The notes beneath the pieces were generated by a model. That model made no database searches. It saw only the letters and a program-made list of their open reading frames with translations, and was not told the origin of the DNA. Shown here piece after piece: positions 1-6,131 of a stretch of 8,111 bases of DNA (the first letter of the stretch is position 1; the number at the start of each line of letters is the position of its first letter). A program made the translations under genes and the position numbers. Source of the DNA: CAYZYO01 sp964482585 (GTDB lineage: Bacteria > Bacillota > Syntrophomonadia > Syntrophomonadales > Syntrophomonadaceae); the NCBI GenBank assembly GCA_964482585.1, contig CAYZYO010000100.1, positions 1 through 8,111 on the forward strand. The letters are read 5' to 3'.

Positions 1-169
1 AAGCAGCAACCAGGGTTACTCCTTTGTCATCATCGATTACTTGAGTATATAAATAATACAGGCTCTTGTAAACACATAGTCTCGGAATTTCCCTGGTCCC
101 TGATATTCTTTTTCTGACCCTTTTGTGTTTTCCCTGCCTTACTACCTTTTTACTGGTCTTGTTTAACAA
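1..169 (-). CDS. rplR: 50S ribosomal protein L18, N-terminal part (cut by window edge)
   Basis: L18 binds 5S rRNA together with L5 and helps anchor it in the central protuberance of the large subunit. Only the first 56 codons are inside the window. The reading gives a basic N-terminus (KHKRVRKRISGT) followed by RLCVYKS and YTQVIDDDKGVTLVAA, which match the conserved L18 core at the expected places. I chose the TTG at 169–167 because AAGGGAG (184–178) lies 8 nt upstream and the protein then begins MLNKTSKK, the usual L18 length before the basic patch. An in-frame GTG at 178–176 is possible, but its SD would be too close. The gene follows rplF after 20 nt, as in other spc operons. The rest of the gene lies beyond the low-coordinate edge. 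Confidence 0.95.
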   Translation of the reverse strand, partial: MLNKTSKKVVRQGKHKRVRKRISGTREIPRLCVYKSLYYLYTQVIDDDKGVTLVAA

Positions 170-189
170 TTTTGTCACTCCCTTCCCGG

Positions 190-729
190 TTATTTAATTC
201 CAGCCTTACCAGCCTTACGTCTGATTCTTTCGTCTTCATATTTGATTCCTTTACCTTTATATGGCTCAGGTTTTCTAATAGCACGTATTTCTGCTGCTGT
301 ATTACCTACTAACTGTTTATCAATGCCCTTTACTACGATTTTATTGACTGCTGGAACCTCAAACTCTATTCCATCGGGAGCTTCTACCTCAACCGGGTGA
401 GAATATCCGGCACTTATAACCAATTTTCTGCCCTGCATCTGAGCCCTGAATCCTACTCCTACCATTTCTAATTTCTTCTCAAAACCCTTAGTAACCCCTT
501 CTACCATATTGGCTACTAAAGCACGACTAAGGCCATGAAGTGCACGATGTTTTTTGCTATCACTAGGTCTTTTTAGAAGAAGTTCCTGTTCTTGTCTTAT
601 TACACTAATATCTTGCGGTATTTCCTGTTCTAGAACTCCTTTAGGACCTTTCACTTTAACAATATTGCCATCTATGGATACTTCTACACCTGCCGGTAGA
701 CTGATAGGTTTCTTTCCTATTCTTGACAA
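190..729 (-). CDS. rplF: 50S ribosomal protein L6
   Basis: L6 is a two-domain protein at the base of the factor-binding region of the large subunit, near the sarcin-ricin loop and the L7/L12 stalk. The 179-residue product has the usual family length. It starts MSRIGKKPI, has a first domain to about residue 80, and a second domain containing the signature PEPYKGKGIKYEDE (154–167). The basic tail is RIRRKAGKAG. The start is a TTG at 729–727, confirmed by a strong AAGGAGG 8 nt upstream and by the highly conserved N-terminus. The gap from the rpsH stop is 18 nt, and that stop lies just upstream of the SD, which favours coupled translation. The stop is TAA. Nothing in the protein looks abnormal. 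Confidence 0.98.
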   Translation of the reverse strand: MSRIGKKPISLPAGVEVSIDGNIVKVKGPKGVLEQEIPQDISVIRQEQELLLKRPSDSKKHRALHGLSRALVANMVEGVTKGFEKKLEMVGVGFRAQMQGRKLVISAGYSHPVEVEAPDGIEFEVPAVNKIVVKGIDKQLVGNTAAEIRAIRKPEPYKGKGIKYEDERIRRKAGKAGIK

Positions 730-747
730 TACTCACACCTCCTTCAG

Positions 748-1146
748 CTACCAAATATAACATATTACTTCCCCGCCAAATCCGTTTTTGCGGGCTTTTT
801 TATCAGTCATCAGTCCTTTAGACGTTGATATAATAGCGGTGCCTAGTCCACCAAGCACTCTGGGAATTTCATCTTTTTTAACATAAACTCTCAAGCCAGG
901 CTTACTAATTCTTTTTATTCCGGTAATAATTTTTTCCCTGTTCTGGCCATATTTGAGATAAATCCTTATAATCCCCTGTTTACCGTCTTCTATATATTCA
1001 AAATCCTTGATGTACCCTTCTTCTCGCAAAATTGCAGTTATGGCCATCTTCATTTTCGAACTGGGTACCTCAACGGTTTCATGCATGACCATATTACCGT
1101 TTCTGATCCTGGTCAAAAAATCGGCTACTGGATCAGTCATAACCAT
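748..1146 (-). CDS. rpsH: 30S ribosomal protein S8
   Basis: S8 is a primary 16S rRNA-binding protein that nucleates the central domain of the small subunit. In E. coli it also represses the spc operon by binding its mRNA near the L5 start. The 132-residue product matches S8: MVMTDPVADFLTRIRNG at the N-terminus and the C-terminal RNA-binding signature STSKGLMTDKKARKNGFGGE (107–126), ending CYIW. Two in-frame ATGs exist. The first (1146) is preferred because AAGGAGG lies 7 nt before it, while the second (1140) would have a 13-nt spacing. MVMTDP is also the common Firmicute start. It follows rpsN after a 72-nt gap, the longest inside the spc part of this window. Confidence 0.98.
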   Translation of the reverse strand: MVMTDPVADFLTRIRNGNMVMHETVEVPSSKMKMAITAILREEGYIKDFEYIEDGKQGIIRIYLKYGQNREKIITGIKRISKPGLRVYVKKDEIPRVLGGLGTAIISTSKGLMTDKKARKNGFGGEVICYIW

Positions 1147-1218
1147 GCTTTATCCTCCTTTTCTTACCAGTTGATAATTTTAGATAATAGTCTAATGGTA
1201 CTATTTGTCCATTATTTT
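1147..1218 (-). other. 72-nt rpsN–rpsH spacer with two mutually exclusive small hairpins
   Basis: This is the only sizeable gap in the spc part of the window. In the transcript it contains AATAGT/ACTATT (plus-strand 1200–1205 and 1186–1191; 8-nt loop) and TAATGG/CCATTA (1209–1214 and 1193–1198; 10-nt loop). The two 6-bp stems share bases, so only one can form at a time. Both are AT-rich and weak. The rpsH SD (AAGGAGG) follows downstream and is not in either stem. I see no convincing promoter or U-tract terminator. A regulatory role is conjecture. Confidence 0.35.
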
Positions 1219-1404
1219 TTACCAACTTGATTTAGTAACACCGGGGATTTCTCCCTTGTGGGCTAACTCTCTAAAACATACCCTGCACATACCAAATTTA
1301 CGCATATAGGCCCTTGGCCTTCCACATATCTTACACCGGTTATAATAGCGAACACTGTATTTTGGTTCACGTCTTTGCTTGGCTATCATACCTTTTTTTG
1401 CCAT
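1219..1404 (-). CDS. rpsN: 30S ribosomal protein S14, zinc-binding (type Z) form
   Basis: S14 sits in the head of the small subunit next to S3 and S10 and helps late assembly. The 61-residue product is the short, zinc-binding form: four cysteines at about residues 24, 27, 40 and 43 (CKIC and CRVC, 12 residues between the pairs). The tail GEIPGVTKSSW is typical. The ATG at 1404 is chosen because it gives MAKKGMIAKQ, the conserved N-terminus, with an AGGGGG SD 7 nt upstream. A TTG one codon earlier would sit only 4 nt from the SD. The SD directly follows the rplE stop codon (TAGGGGG), so translation is probably coupled. Many Firmicutes carry a second, zinc-free S14 elsewhere, induced under zinc starvation; that cannot be judged here. 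Confidence 0.97.
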   Translation of the reverse strand: MAKKGMIAKQRREPKYSVRYYNRCKICGRPRAYMRKFGMCRVCFRELAHKGEIPGVTKSSW

Positions 1405-1415
1405 CAATTAACCCC

Positions 1416-1952
1416 CTATCTGAATGGCATTCCCATACTCTTTAATAATTCACGACCTTCTTCATCATTCTTGGCTGTTGTTACAATTACCACTTCTAAG
1501 CCCCTGATTTTATCAATTTTGTCGTAGTCTATTTCAGGAAATATAGTCTGTTCTTTAATCCCTAGAGAGTAATTGCCACGTCCGTCAAAAGCCTGTGGCG
1601 ATACTCCTCTAAAGTCACGAACCCGCGGAAGAATAAAATTAATTAATTTATCCAGGAAATCGTACATCCTGTCTCCCCGGAGAGTAACTTTGCAGCCAAT
1701 TGGCATCCCTTCCCGCAATTTGAATCCAGCAATAGATTTTTTAGCCCTGGTTATAACCGGTTTCTGTCCGGATATAACCATTAGATCATTAACTGCTCCG
1801 TCAAGAGCTTTAGGATTCTGTATAGCTTCACCTACTCCAATGTTAAGTACCACTCTTTCAATTTTAGGTACCTGCATAACATTTCGGTAGTTAAATTTAT
1901 TTATCATAGTGGGTATTATTTCTTTTTTATATACCTCATATAATCTAGCCAT
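1416..1952 (-). CDS. rplE: 50S ribosomal protein L5
   Basis: L5 binds 5S rRNA with L18, contacts the P-site tRNA and forms part of the bridge to the small-subunit head. The 178-residue product is of normal length. It shows MARLYEVYKKEIIP at the start, PKIERVVLNIGVGEA (29–43), the signature VISGQKPVITRAKKSIAGFK (59–78), the RGDRMYDFLDKLI segment and a closing SMGMPFR. The ATG at 1952–1950 is the only plausible start, although the SD (AAAGGAGG, 1971–1964) is 11 nt away, longer than the 7–8 nt seen for most neighbours. The spacer and start codon form an inverted repeat, listed separately. The stop TAG runs straight into the rpsN SD. Confidence 0.98.
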   Translation of the reverse strand: MARLYEVYKKEIIPTMINKFNYRNVMQVPKIERVVLNIGVGEAIQNPKALDGAVNDLMVISGQKPVITRAKKSIAGFKLREGMPIGCKVTLRGDRMYDFLDKLINFILPRVRDFRGVSPQAFDGRGNYSLGIKEQTIFPEIDYDKIDKIRGLEVVIVTTAKNDEEGRELLKSMGMPFR

Positions 1953-1963
1953 TAAATAGCTAG
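1945..1963 (-). promoter_or_regulatory. hairpin enclosing the rplE start codon
   Basis: In the mRNA, CTAGCTAT (1963–1956) can pair with ATGGCTAG (1952–1945) around a TTA loop. This gives 8 bp including one G·U pair. The rplE start codon is wholly inside the 3' arm, and the SD (CCTCCTTT on the plus strand, 1964–1971) abuts the 5' arm. This accounts for the long 11-nt SD spacing. It is known that E. coli S8 represses spc expression by binding an RNA structure at this same rplX–rplE junction. That this short stem is an S8 target here is inference. It could also simply couple rplE translation to ribosomes finishing rplX, or be chance. Confidence 0.45.
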
Positions 1964-1985
1964 CCTCCTTTCTTTGGAGTATTAG

Positions 1986-2297
1986 TTAATCCAAAATCTC
2001 TCCACAGTTCCTGCATACTCTAACTTTCTCGTTATTATCCAGGACTTTTTTTCCTGTCCGAGAAGGTTTATTGCACTTTTTACATAAAAACATCACATTG
2101 GATAAATCCATTGGTGCTTCTATACTAAGTATACCTCCCTGAGGAATAGCCCGGCTGGGTTTTTGATGCCGCTTTACCCGGTTAATCCCTTCAACAATAA
2201 CCCGGTTTTTCCCTGGAATTACTTCAAGTACCTTACCTTTTTTTCCGGCATCTTTCCCTGCTATAACCTGGACGGTATCTCCTTTTTTAATATTCAT
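1986..2297 (-). CDS. rplX: 50S ribosomal protein L24
   Basis: L24 is an assembly-initiating protein that binds the 5' domain of 23S rRNA and lies near the tunnel exit. The 103-residue product has an N-terminal KOW domain (about 1–33, KKGDTVQVIAGKDAGKKGKV). It is followed by the conserved GINRVKRHQKPS segment and a C-terminal four-cysteine ribbon, CKKC (72–75) and CRNC (95–98). That ribbon, probably zinc-binding, occurs in many but not all bacterial L24 proteins. The ATG at 2297 has GGAGG 7 nt upstream. The gap from the rplN stop is 16 nt. The stop is TAA and the next gene, rplE, starts 33 nt later. Confidence 0.97.
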   Translation of the reverse strand: MNIKKGDTVQVIAGKDAGKKGKVLEVIPGKNRVIVEGINRVKRHQKPSRAIPQGGILSIEAPMDLSNVMFLCKKCNKPSRTGKKVLDNNEKVRVCRNCGEILD

Positions 2298-2313
2298 CGT
2301 AACACCTCCAACC

Positions 2314-2682
2314 CTAAAGGACTTCTGGAGCCAAGGACACTATTTTCATGAAATTCTTTTCCCGCAGCTCCCTGGCAACAGGCCCGAACATACGAGTTCC
2401 TCTAGGATTATTATTATCATCTATTATAACTGCAGCATTTTCTGAAAATGCTATATAAGAACCATCTATTCTTCTGATTTCCTTTTTGGTTCTGACAACC
2501 ACTGCTTTAACTACGTCTCCTTTTTTAACAACTCCTCCTGGAGCTGCTTCTTTGACTGTAGCCACGATAACGTCACCTACGCTAGCGTATCTTCTAGTGG
2601 AACCGCCAAGAACTTTTATGCATAATATCTTTTTTGCCCCTGTATTATCTCCAACTTGAAGTATTGTCTCCTGTTGAATCAA
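2314..2682 (-). CDS. rplN: 50S ribosomal protein L14
   Basis: L14 binds 23S rRNA on the subunit interface, contacts 16S rRNA in an intersubunit bridge, and is the docking site of the silencing factor RsfS. The 122-residue length is the family standard. Visible marks are MIQQETILQVGDNTGAKK at the start, KKGDVVKAVVVRTKKEIRR (53–71) as the L14 signature, and GTRMFGPVARELR (95–107). The start is TTG at 2682–2680, giving the near-universal MIQQ N-terminus, with GGAGG 8 nt upstream. An ATG between SD and TTG opens only a two-codon frame (ATG CCT TGA) and is too close to the SD to matter. The gap from rpsQ is 28 nt. Confidence 0.98.
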   Translation of the reverse strand: MIQQETILQVGDNTGAKKILCIKVLGGSTRRYASVGDVIVATVKEAAPGGVVKKGDVVKAVVVRTKKEIRRIDGSYIAFSENAAVIIDDNNNPRGTRMFGPVARELREKNFMKIVSLAPEVL

Positions 2683-2710
2683 GGCATAATCCTCCCTTCG
2701 AAAACCACAC

Positions 2711-2980
2711 CTACTGCAAAGTCTTGGCCTTACGGACTATTTCAACGAGTCTCCATCGTTTATCTTTGCTCAATGGGCGAGTTTCCATAATTTTAACAAT
2801 ATCACCAGCTTTGGCTTCATTGTTTTCGTCATGGGCTTTATATTTTTTGCTGGTTTTTATGGTCTTTTTATAAAGCGGATGCTGTTTCACCGTTTCAACG
2901 CTGACCGTAATAGTCTTGTCCATCTTATCGCTGGCAACTGTGCCTATCCGGAGTTTTCTATTTGTACGTTTCTCAGCCAC
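2711..2980 (-). CDS. rpsQ: 30S ribosomal protein S17
   Basis: S17 is a primary 16S rRNA-binding protein of the small-subunit body, with an OB-fold. The 89-residue product shows KLRIGTVASDKMDKTITVSV (9–28) and the signature GDIVKIMETRPLSKDKRWRL (59–78). The start is GTG at 2980–2978, giving MAEKRTNRK as in relatives, with AAGGAGG 7 nt upstream. The frame stays open to an ATG at 3004, but those extra eight codons contain the SD itself (AAAAAAGGAGGT) and the ATG overlaps the end of rpmC, so the longer form is rejected. The distance from the rpmC stop to the GTG is 16 nt. The stop is TAG. Confidence 0.96.
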   Translation of the reverse strand: MAEKRTNRKLRIGTVASDKMDKTITVSVETVKQHPLYKKTIKTSKKYKAHDENNEAKAGDIVKIMETRPLSKDKRWRLVEIVRKAKTLQ

Positions 2981-2996
2981 CCCGAGACCTCCTTTT

Positions 2997-3203
2997 TTAA
3001 ACATTAGTCTGCTTGGCTAATTCTCTCTGTCTCATTATAGTCTTACACCTGGCAATATTTTTCCTAACATCTTTTATTCTCATTGGATTATCCAGCTGTC
3101 CAGTTGCAAGTTGAAACCGGAGATTAAATAATTCTTCTTTATAATCTTGTAGTTTTTTGTTTAACTCTTCTTCGGTTAGTTCCCTTATTTTATTTGCTTT
3201 CAC
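2997..3203 (-). CDS. rpmC: 50S ribosomal protein L29
   Basis: L29 is a small two-helix hairpin protein at the exit of the peptide tunnel, beside L23, where nascent-chain factors such as SRP dock. The 68-residue product is of normal length. It contains KANKIRELTEEEL, the signature KEELFNLRFQLATGQLDN (22–39) and IKDVRKNIARCKTIMRQRE. The chosen start is GTG at 3203–3201, giving MKANKIREL as in homologues. Two further in-frame GTGs upstream (3215 and 3212) would add up to four residues not usual in L29. The start lies inside rplP, with a 14-nt overlap. The stop TAA is followed at once by the rpsQ SD. Confidence 0.94.
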   Translation of the reverse strand: MKANKIRELTEEELNKKLQDYKEELFNLRFQLATGQLDNPMRIKDVRKNIARCKTIMRQRELAKQTNV

Positions 3204-3627
3204 TAACCTCACCACCCATTTCTTCTCTTTTTACAAACCGGCACTTTACTGGTAGCTTGTGAGCAGCAAGTCTCATAGCTTCCCTGGCAATATCTTCATT
3301 GACTCCGGAAAGCTCAAACATTATTCTTCCCGGCTTCACAACCGCTACCCAGTGTTCTGGAGAGCCCTTACCCTTTCCCATGCGAGTTTCAGCTGGTTTT
3401 ACGGTAATTGGCCTATCCGGAAATATTTTTATCCATAGCTTACCGCCTCTTTTTACATGCCTGTTAATCGCAATCCTGGCCGCTTCAATCTGACGGTTGG
3501 TTATCCATGCTGGTTCCAATGCCTGCAACCCATATTCGCCATAAGTTATCGTAACACCCTTGTTTGCCTTACCTGTAAGGCTCGGACGGTGTTGTCTTCT
3601 ATATTTAATCCTTTTTGGGGTAAGCAT
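3190..3627 (-). CDS. rplP: 50S ribosomal protein L16
   Basis: L16 binds near the A site and the elbow of tRNA and is added late in 50S assembly. The 145-residue product starts MLTPKRIKYRRQHRP. It contains the conserved segment TRMGKGKGSPEHWVAVV (81–97), where Arg82 aligns with the arginine that is hydroxylated in E. coli. It ends FVKREEMGGEVSESK. The ATG overlaps the rpsC stop by one base (TAATG), a sign of translational coupling; a purine-rich GGAGGAGGCAGG lies just upstream. At its 3' end it overlaps rpmC by 14 nt, and the codons for the conserved MGGE tail supply the rpmC ribosome binding site. Confidence 0.98.
   Translation of the reverse strand: MLTPKRIKYRRQHRPSLTGKANKGVTITYGEYGLQALEPAWITNRQIEAARIAINRHVKRGGKLWIKIFPDRPITVKPAETRMGKGKGSPEHWVAVVKPGRIMFELSGVNEDIAREAMRLAAHKLPVKCRFVKREEMGGEVSESK
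3207..3216 (-). promoter_or_regulatory. rpmC ribosome binding site embedded in the rplP coding region
   Basis: The mRNA reads GGTGGTGAGG followed by TTA and then the rpmC GTG. GGTGG is 8 nt from the start and GAGG is 3 nt from it. These bases are also the Gly-Gly-Glu codons of the conserved L16 C-terminus, so one stretch serves both roles. There is no AAGGAGG as seen at most neighbouring genes, so rpmC initiation probably relies on ribosomes terminating on rplP. Confidence 0.6.
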
Positions 3628-4301
3628 TATTTACCTGCCTCCTCCACTACTTTCTCTTTTGGTCTTTGCTTGGCTTCCGGCATAACCTCTCCACGATTTA
3701 TCCAAACTTTGATCCCTATTTTTCCATAGGTTGTATTAGCCTCAGCAAAACCATAATCAATATCTGCTCTTAGGGTATGCAAAGGTACTTTTCCTTCTGT
3801 ATACCACTCTGTACGTGCTATTTCAGCTCCACCTAACCTCCCAGAAATGGCGATTCTAATTCCAATACCACCTGCACGCATGGTTCTGCCCACTGTCTGT
3901 TTCATGGCTCTTCTAAAGGATATCCTCTTTTCCAACTGCTGAGCCACATTCTCAGCTACTATTTGCGCATCTACTTCGGGTTTTTTTATTTCCTGTATAT
4001 TTATGCTTATATTTTTCTTGGTCATTTTACTTAAATTGACTTTTAGTTTTTCGACTTCATTACCACCACGTCCAATTACTATTCCAGGTTTGGCAGTATG
4101 AATAGTAATTCTAACCCTATTACCAGTTCTTTGTATCTCAATTCGAGAAATACCTGCCATATAAAAATGTTCTTTAATATAGTTTCTCACTTTGTAGTCT
4201 TCATGAAGAAGTTCTGTGTAATCCCTATTTGCATACCAATTTGAATCCCAGTTTCTAATAACTCCAATTCTAAAACCTTTAGGATGAACCTTTTGCCCCA
4301 C
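3627..4301 (-). CDS. rpsC: 30S ribosomal protein S3
   Basis: S3 lies in the head of the small subunit and, with S4 and S5, lines the mRNA entry pore that unwinds mRNA structure. The 224-residue product begins MGQKVHPKGFRIGVIRNW. It has a KH RNA-binding domain with the GRGG loop at about 77–80 (GIVIGRGGNEVEKLK), and a C-terminal domain with ISGRLGGAEIARTEW (152–166). The tail is basic and variable. The start is GTG at 4301–4299, overlapping the rplV stop by one base (TAGTG), with GGGAGG 7 nt upstream. Its own stop overlaps rplP by one base. Both overlaps point to tight coupling. Confidence 0.98.
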   Translation of the reverse strand: MGQKVHPKGFRIGVIRNWDSNWYANRDYTELLHEDYKVRNYIKEHFYMAGISRIEIQRTGNRVRITIHTAKPGIVIGRGGNEVEKLKVNLSKMTKKNISINIQEIKKPEVDAQIVAENVAQQLEKRISFRRAMKQTVGRTMRAGGIGIRIAISGRLGGAEIARTEWYTEGKVPLHTLRADIDYGFAEANTTYGKIGIKVWINRGEVMPEAKQRPKEKVVEEAGK

Positions 4302-4642
4302 TATTTAACCTCCCTTTCCCTGAGCACAACAGTAATATGACTGGTCCTGTGGCGCCTCAAATCTGCTCTTCCATAAGCCCGCGGCTTCATTCTCTTTAGC
4401 ACGGGGCCCTCATCTATAAATATTTGGGATATAACCAACTCGTCTGAGTCCATATCAAAATTATGCTCTGCATTGGCTACAGCAGATTTAATTACTTTGT
4501 TTATTAGGGGAGCTGATCTTTTGTTGGTATATTTTAAAATACCAAGGGCTTCCTTAACTTCTCTTCCCCTGACCAGATTTACTACCTGGCGAGCTTTAAA
4601 AGGAGATATTCTTATATAACGAGCTGTTGCTCTGGCTTCCAT
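4301..4642 (-). CDS. rplV: 50S ribosomal protein L22
   Basis: L22 binds all domains of 23S rRNA, and its long beta-hairpin reaches the narrowest part of the exit tunnel opposite L4. The 113-residue product has ARYIRISPFKARQVVNLVRG (7–26), SAVANAEHNFDMD (53–65) and the hairpin and C-terminal signature RMKPRAYGRADLRRHRTSHI (84–103). The hairpin region RMKPRA is intact, so there is no sign of the tunnel deletions or insertions that give macrolide resistance in other species. The ATG at 4642 is 11 nt from the AAGGAGG, longer than usual, but no nearer in-frame start exists. The gap from rpsS is 20 nt. Confidence 0.98.
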   Translation of the reverse strand: MEARATARYIRISPFKARQVVNLVRGREVKEALGILKYTNKRSAPLINKVIKSAVANAEHNFDMDSDELVISQIFIDEGPVLKRMKPRAYGRADLRRHRTSHITVVLREREVK

Positions 4643-4662
4643 TTAATCTTCATCCTCCTTCC

Positions 4663-4947
4663 TTATCTTGCTCTGCTGGTCTTTTCAGATCTGCCGGCAT
4701 GACCTCTGTAGGTTCTGGTAGTAGCAAACTCCCCCAACTTAAGGCCAACCATATCTTCAGTAATATATACTGGAATGTGCCGTCGCCCATCATGTACCGC
4801 TAAGGTATGACCTACCATCTGCGGCATAATCGTGGAACGCCTTGACCATGTTTTTATTACTTTCTTTTCTCCCGATTCGTTCATATCCTCGATTCTTTTA
4901 AGCAGCTTTTCTTCACAATAAGGTCCTTTTTTTAACGACCTACCCAT
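4663..4947 (-). CDS. rpsS: 30S ribosomal protein S19
   Basis: S19 forms a complex with S13 in the small-subunit head and touches the A-site tRNA side and an intersubunit bridge. The 94-residue product starts MGRSLKKGPYC and carries the S19 signature HDGRRHIPVYITEDMVGLKL (52–71) plus GEFATTRTYRGH. The ATG at 4947 is chosen because GGGGG lies 7 nt upstream and the protein then has the canonical N-terminus. An in-frame TTG at 4974 would add nine residues, several of them encoded by the SD itself, and is rejected. The gap from rplB is 37 nt. The stop TAA is followed closely by the rplV SD. Confidence 0.97.
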   Translation of the reverse strand: MGRSLKKGPYCEEKLLKRIEDMNESGEKKVIKTWSRRSTIMPQMVGHTLAVHDGRRHIPVYITEDMVGLKLGEFATTRTYRGHAGRSEKTSRAR

Positions 4948-4984
4948 TTGCTTACCCCCTTTTTTTATAAGCAATTATTATTCT

Positions 4985-5809
4985 CTATTTCCGTTTTCTT
5001 ATAATCATCTTGTCAGACGTCTTTTTCCTTCGGGTTCTGCCACCGATGGCAATCTTACCCCAGGGGGATACCGGATACTTTCGTCCAATAGGTGCCCGGC
5101 CCTCTCCTCCACCATGTGGATGATCTGCAGGATTCATAACTGAACCTCTTACAGTAGGCCTTATTCCTAACCAACGGCTCCTGCCGGCCTTACCTAGAGT
5201 TAGGTTCTCATGATCCAAGTTGCCAACCTGACCTATTGTTGCTCTACAATTAATATGCACCAGCCGAACTTCTCCCGATGGTAATCTGATATGAGCATAG
5301 TTACCCTCTTTAGCCATTAGCTGAGCTACTGTTCCGGCTGAACGTACTAGCTGCCCGCCTTTTTCCGGCCTTAACTCAATATTATGAATGAGGGATCCAA
5401 CCGGTATATCTTTTAGGGCTAAGCTGTTACCCACCTTAATGTCAGCATTCGGTCCAGATACAATAGTATCTCCAACCTTCAAGTTGTTAGGAGCAATTAT
5501 ATAAGATTTTCTACCATCAGCATAATGTAATAACGCAATATTAGCTGATCGATTAGGATCATACTCAATCGCAGCTACCTTTGCTGGAACATTATCTTTA
5601 GTACGCCGGAAGTCAACTATTCTATATAACCGTTTATGTCCACCACCATGATGTCTAACGGTTAATCGTCCTTTAACATTTCTTCCACCGGTCTTTTTTA
5701 GCGGTATAGTAAGCTGCTTTTCTGGTTCTTTTTTGGAAATTTGATCATATGTCAATACAGTCATATGTCTTCTACTTGGTGTCGTAGGCTTAAATTTCTT
5801 AATGCCCAT
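4985..5809 (-). CDS. rplB: 50S ribosomal protein L2
   Basis: L2 is one of the most conserved ribosomal proteins; it binds domain IV of 23S rRNA, is needed for subunit joining and lies close to the peptidyl transferase centre. The 274-residue product shows the GGRNVKGRLTVRHHGGGHKR region (41–60), an OB-fold with IEYDPNRSANIALL (81–94), an SH3-like domain with KGGQLVRSAGTVAQ, and the C-terminal signature VRGSVMNPADHPHGGGEGR (220–238). His230 corresponds to the conserved histidine (His229 of E. coli) implicated in activity. The ATG at 5809 has AAGGAGG 7 nt upstream. The C-terminus is slightly shorter than in Bacillus, but the basic tail KMIIRKRK is present. The gap from rplW is 34 nt. Confidence 0.98.
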   Translation of the reverse strand: MGIKKFKPTTPSRRHMTVLTYDQISKKEPEKQLTIPLKKTGGRNVKGRLTVRHHGGGHKRLYRIVDFRRTKDNVPAKVAAIEYDPNRSANIALLHYADGRKSYIIAPNNLKVGDTIVSGPNADIKVGNSLALKDIPVGSLIHNIELRPEKGGQLVRSAGTVAQLMAKEGNYAHIRLPSGEVRLVHINCRATIGQVGNLDHENLTLGKAGRSRWLGIRPTVRGSVMNPADHPHGGGEGRAPIGRKYPVSPWGKIAIGGRTRRKKTSDKMIIRKRK

Positions 5810-5843
5810 TTTTGTCCCTCCTTACAGCACAGCAGAACACCTG

Positions 5844-6131
5844 TTATATTCCTTCAAATAATTGTATTTTTTGTCCGGATTTTACGGTTACGATCGCTTT
5901 TTTTCTGTTAGGCGTTCTGCCCTCAAATCTGCCCATGCGTTTGGGTTTTCCCCTGACATTCATGGTATAAACCTTTTCTACTTTAACATCAAAAATATTT
6001 TCAACTGCGTTTTTTATTTCTGTTTTATTAGCCTTTTTGTCAACAATAAATGTATATTTATTATCAACCAGCAGGTTCATTGACTTTTCTGTTACTACTG
6101 GCTTTATAATCACATCACGATAGTCTCTCAT
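5844..6131 (-). CDS. rplW: 50S ribosomal protein L23
   Basis: L23 sits at the exit of the peptide tunnel and is the docking point for trigger factor and SRP. The 95-residue product shows DVIIKPVVTEKSMNLL (6–21), the YTFIVDKKANKTEIKNAVE segment (26–44), VKVEKVYTMNVRGKPKRMGR and the closing IQLFEGI, all typical of bacterial L23. The ATG overlaps the rplD stop by one base (TAATG). GAGGAGG upstream has a 10-nt spacing, so coupling to rplD is likely. The length and conserved blocks are normal. Confidence 0.98.
   Translation of the reverse strand: MRDYRDVIIKPVVTEKSMNLLVDNKYTFIVDKKANKTEIKNAVENIFDVKVEKVYTMNVRGKPKRMGRFEGRTPNRKKAIVTVKSGQKIQLFEGI

Noticed and set aside
554..760. Plus-strand open frame of 68 codons
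   Set aside because: It lies antisense to rplF, has no family resemblance and no good SD; it is a shadow of the real gene.
1573..1890. Plus-strand open frame of 105 codons
   Set aside because: It is antisense to the highly conserved rplE, and its composition is explained by the complement of L5 codons.
2711..3004. Longer S17 starting at ATG 3004
   Set aside because: The extra codons contain the SD itself, and GTG 2980 gives the conserved MAEKRTNRK start with a 7-nt spacing.
2997..3215. Longer L29 starting at GTG 3215
   Set aside because: It has no SD at a suitable distance and adds four residues absent from typical L29; GTG 3203 gives MKANKIREL.
4663..4974. Longer S19 starting at TTG 4974
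   Set aside because: The added residues are encoded across the GGGGG SD; ATG 4947 gives the canonical MGRSLKKGP.
5810..5843. Short repeats (CTGTG, ACAG/CTGT) in the rplW–rplB gap
   Set aside because: Only 4 bp of pairing is possible, which is expected by chance in a 34-nt spacer.
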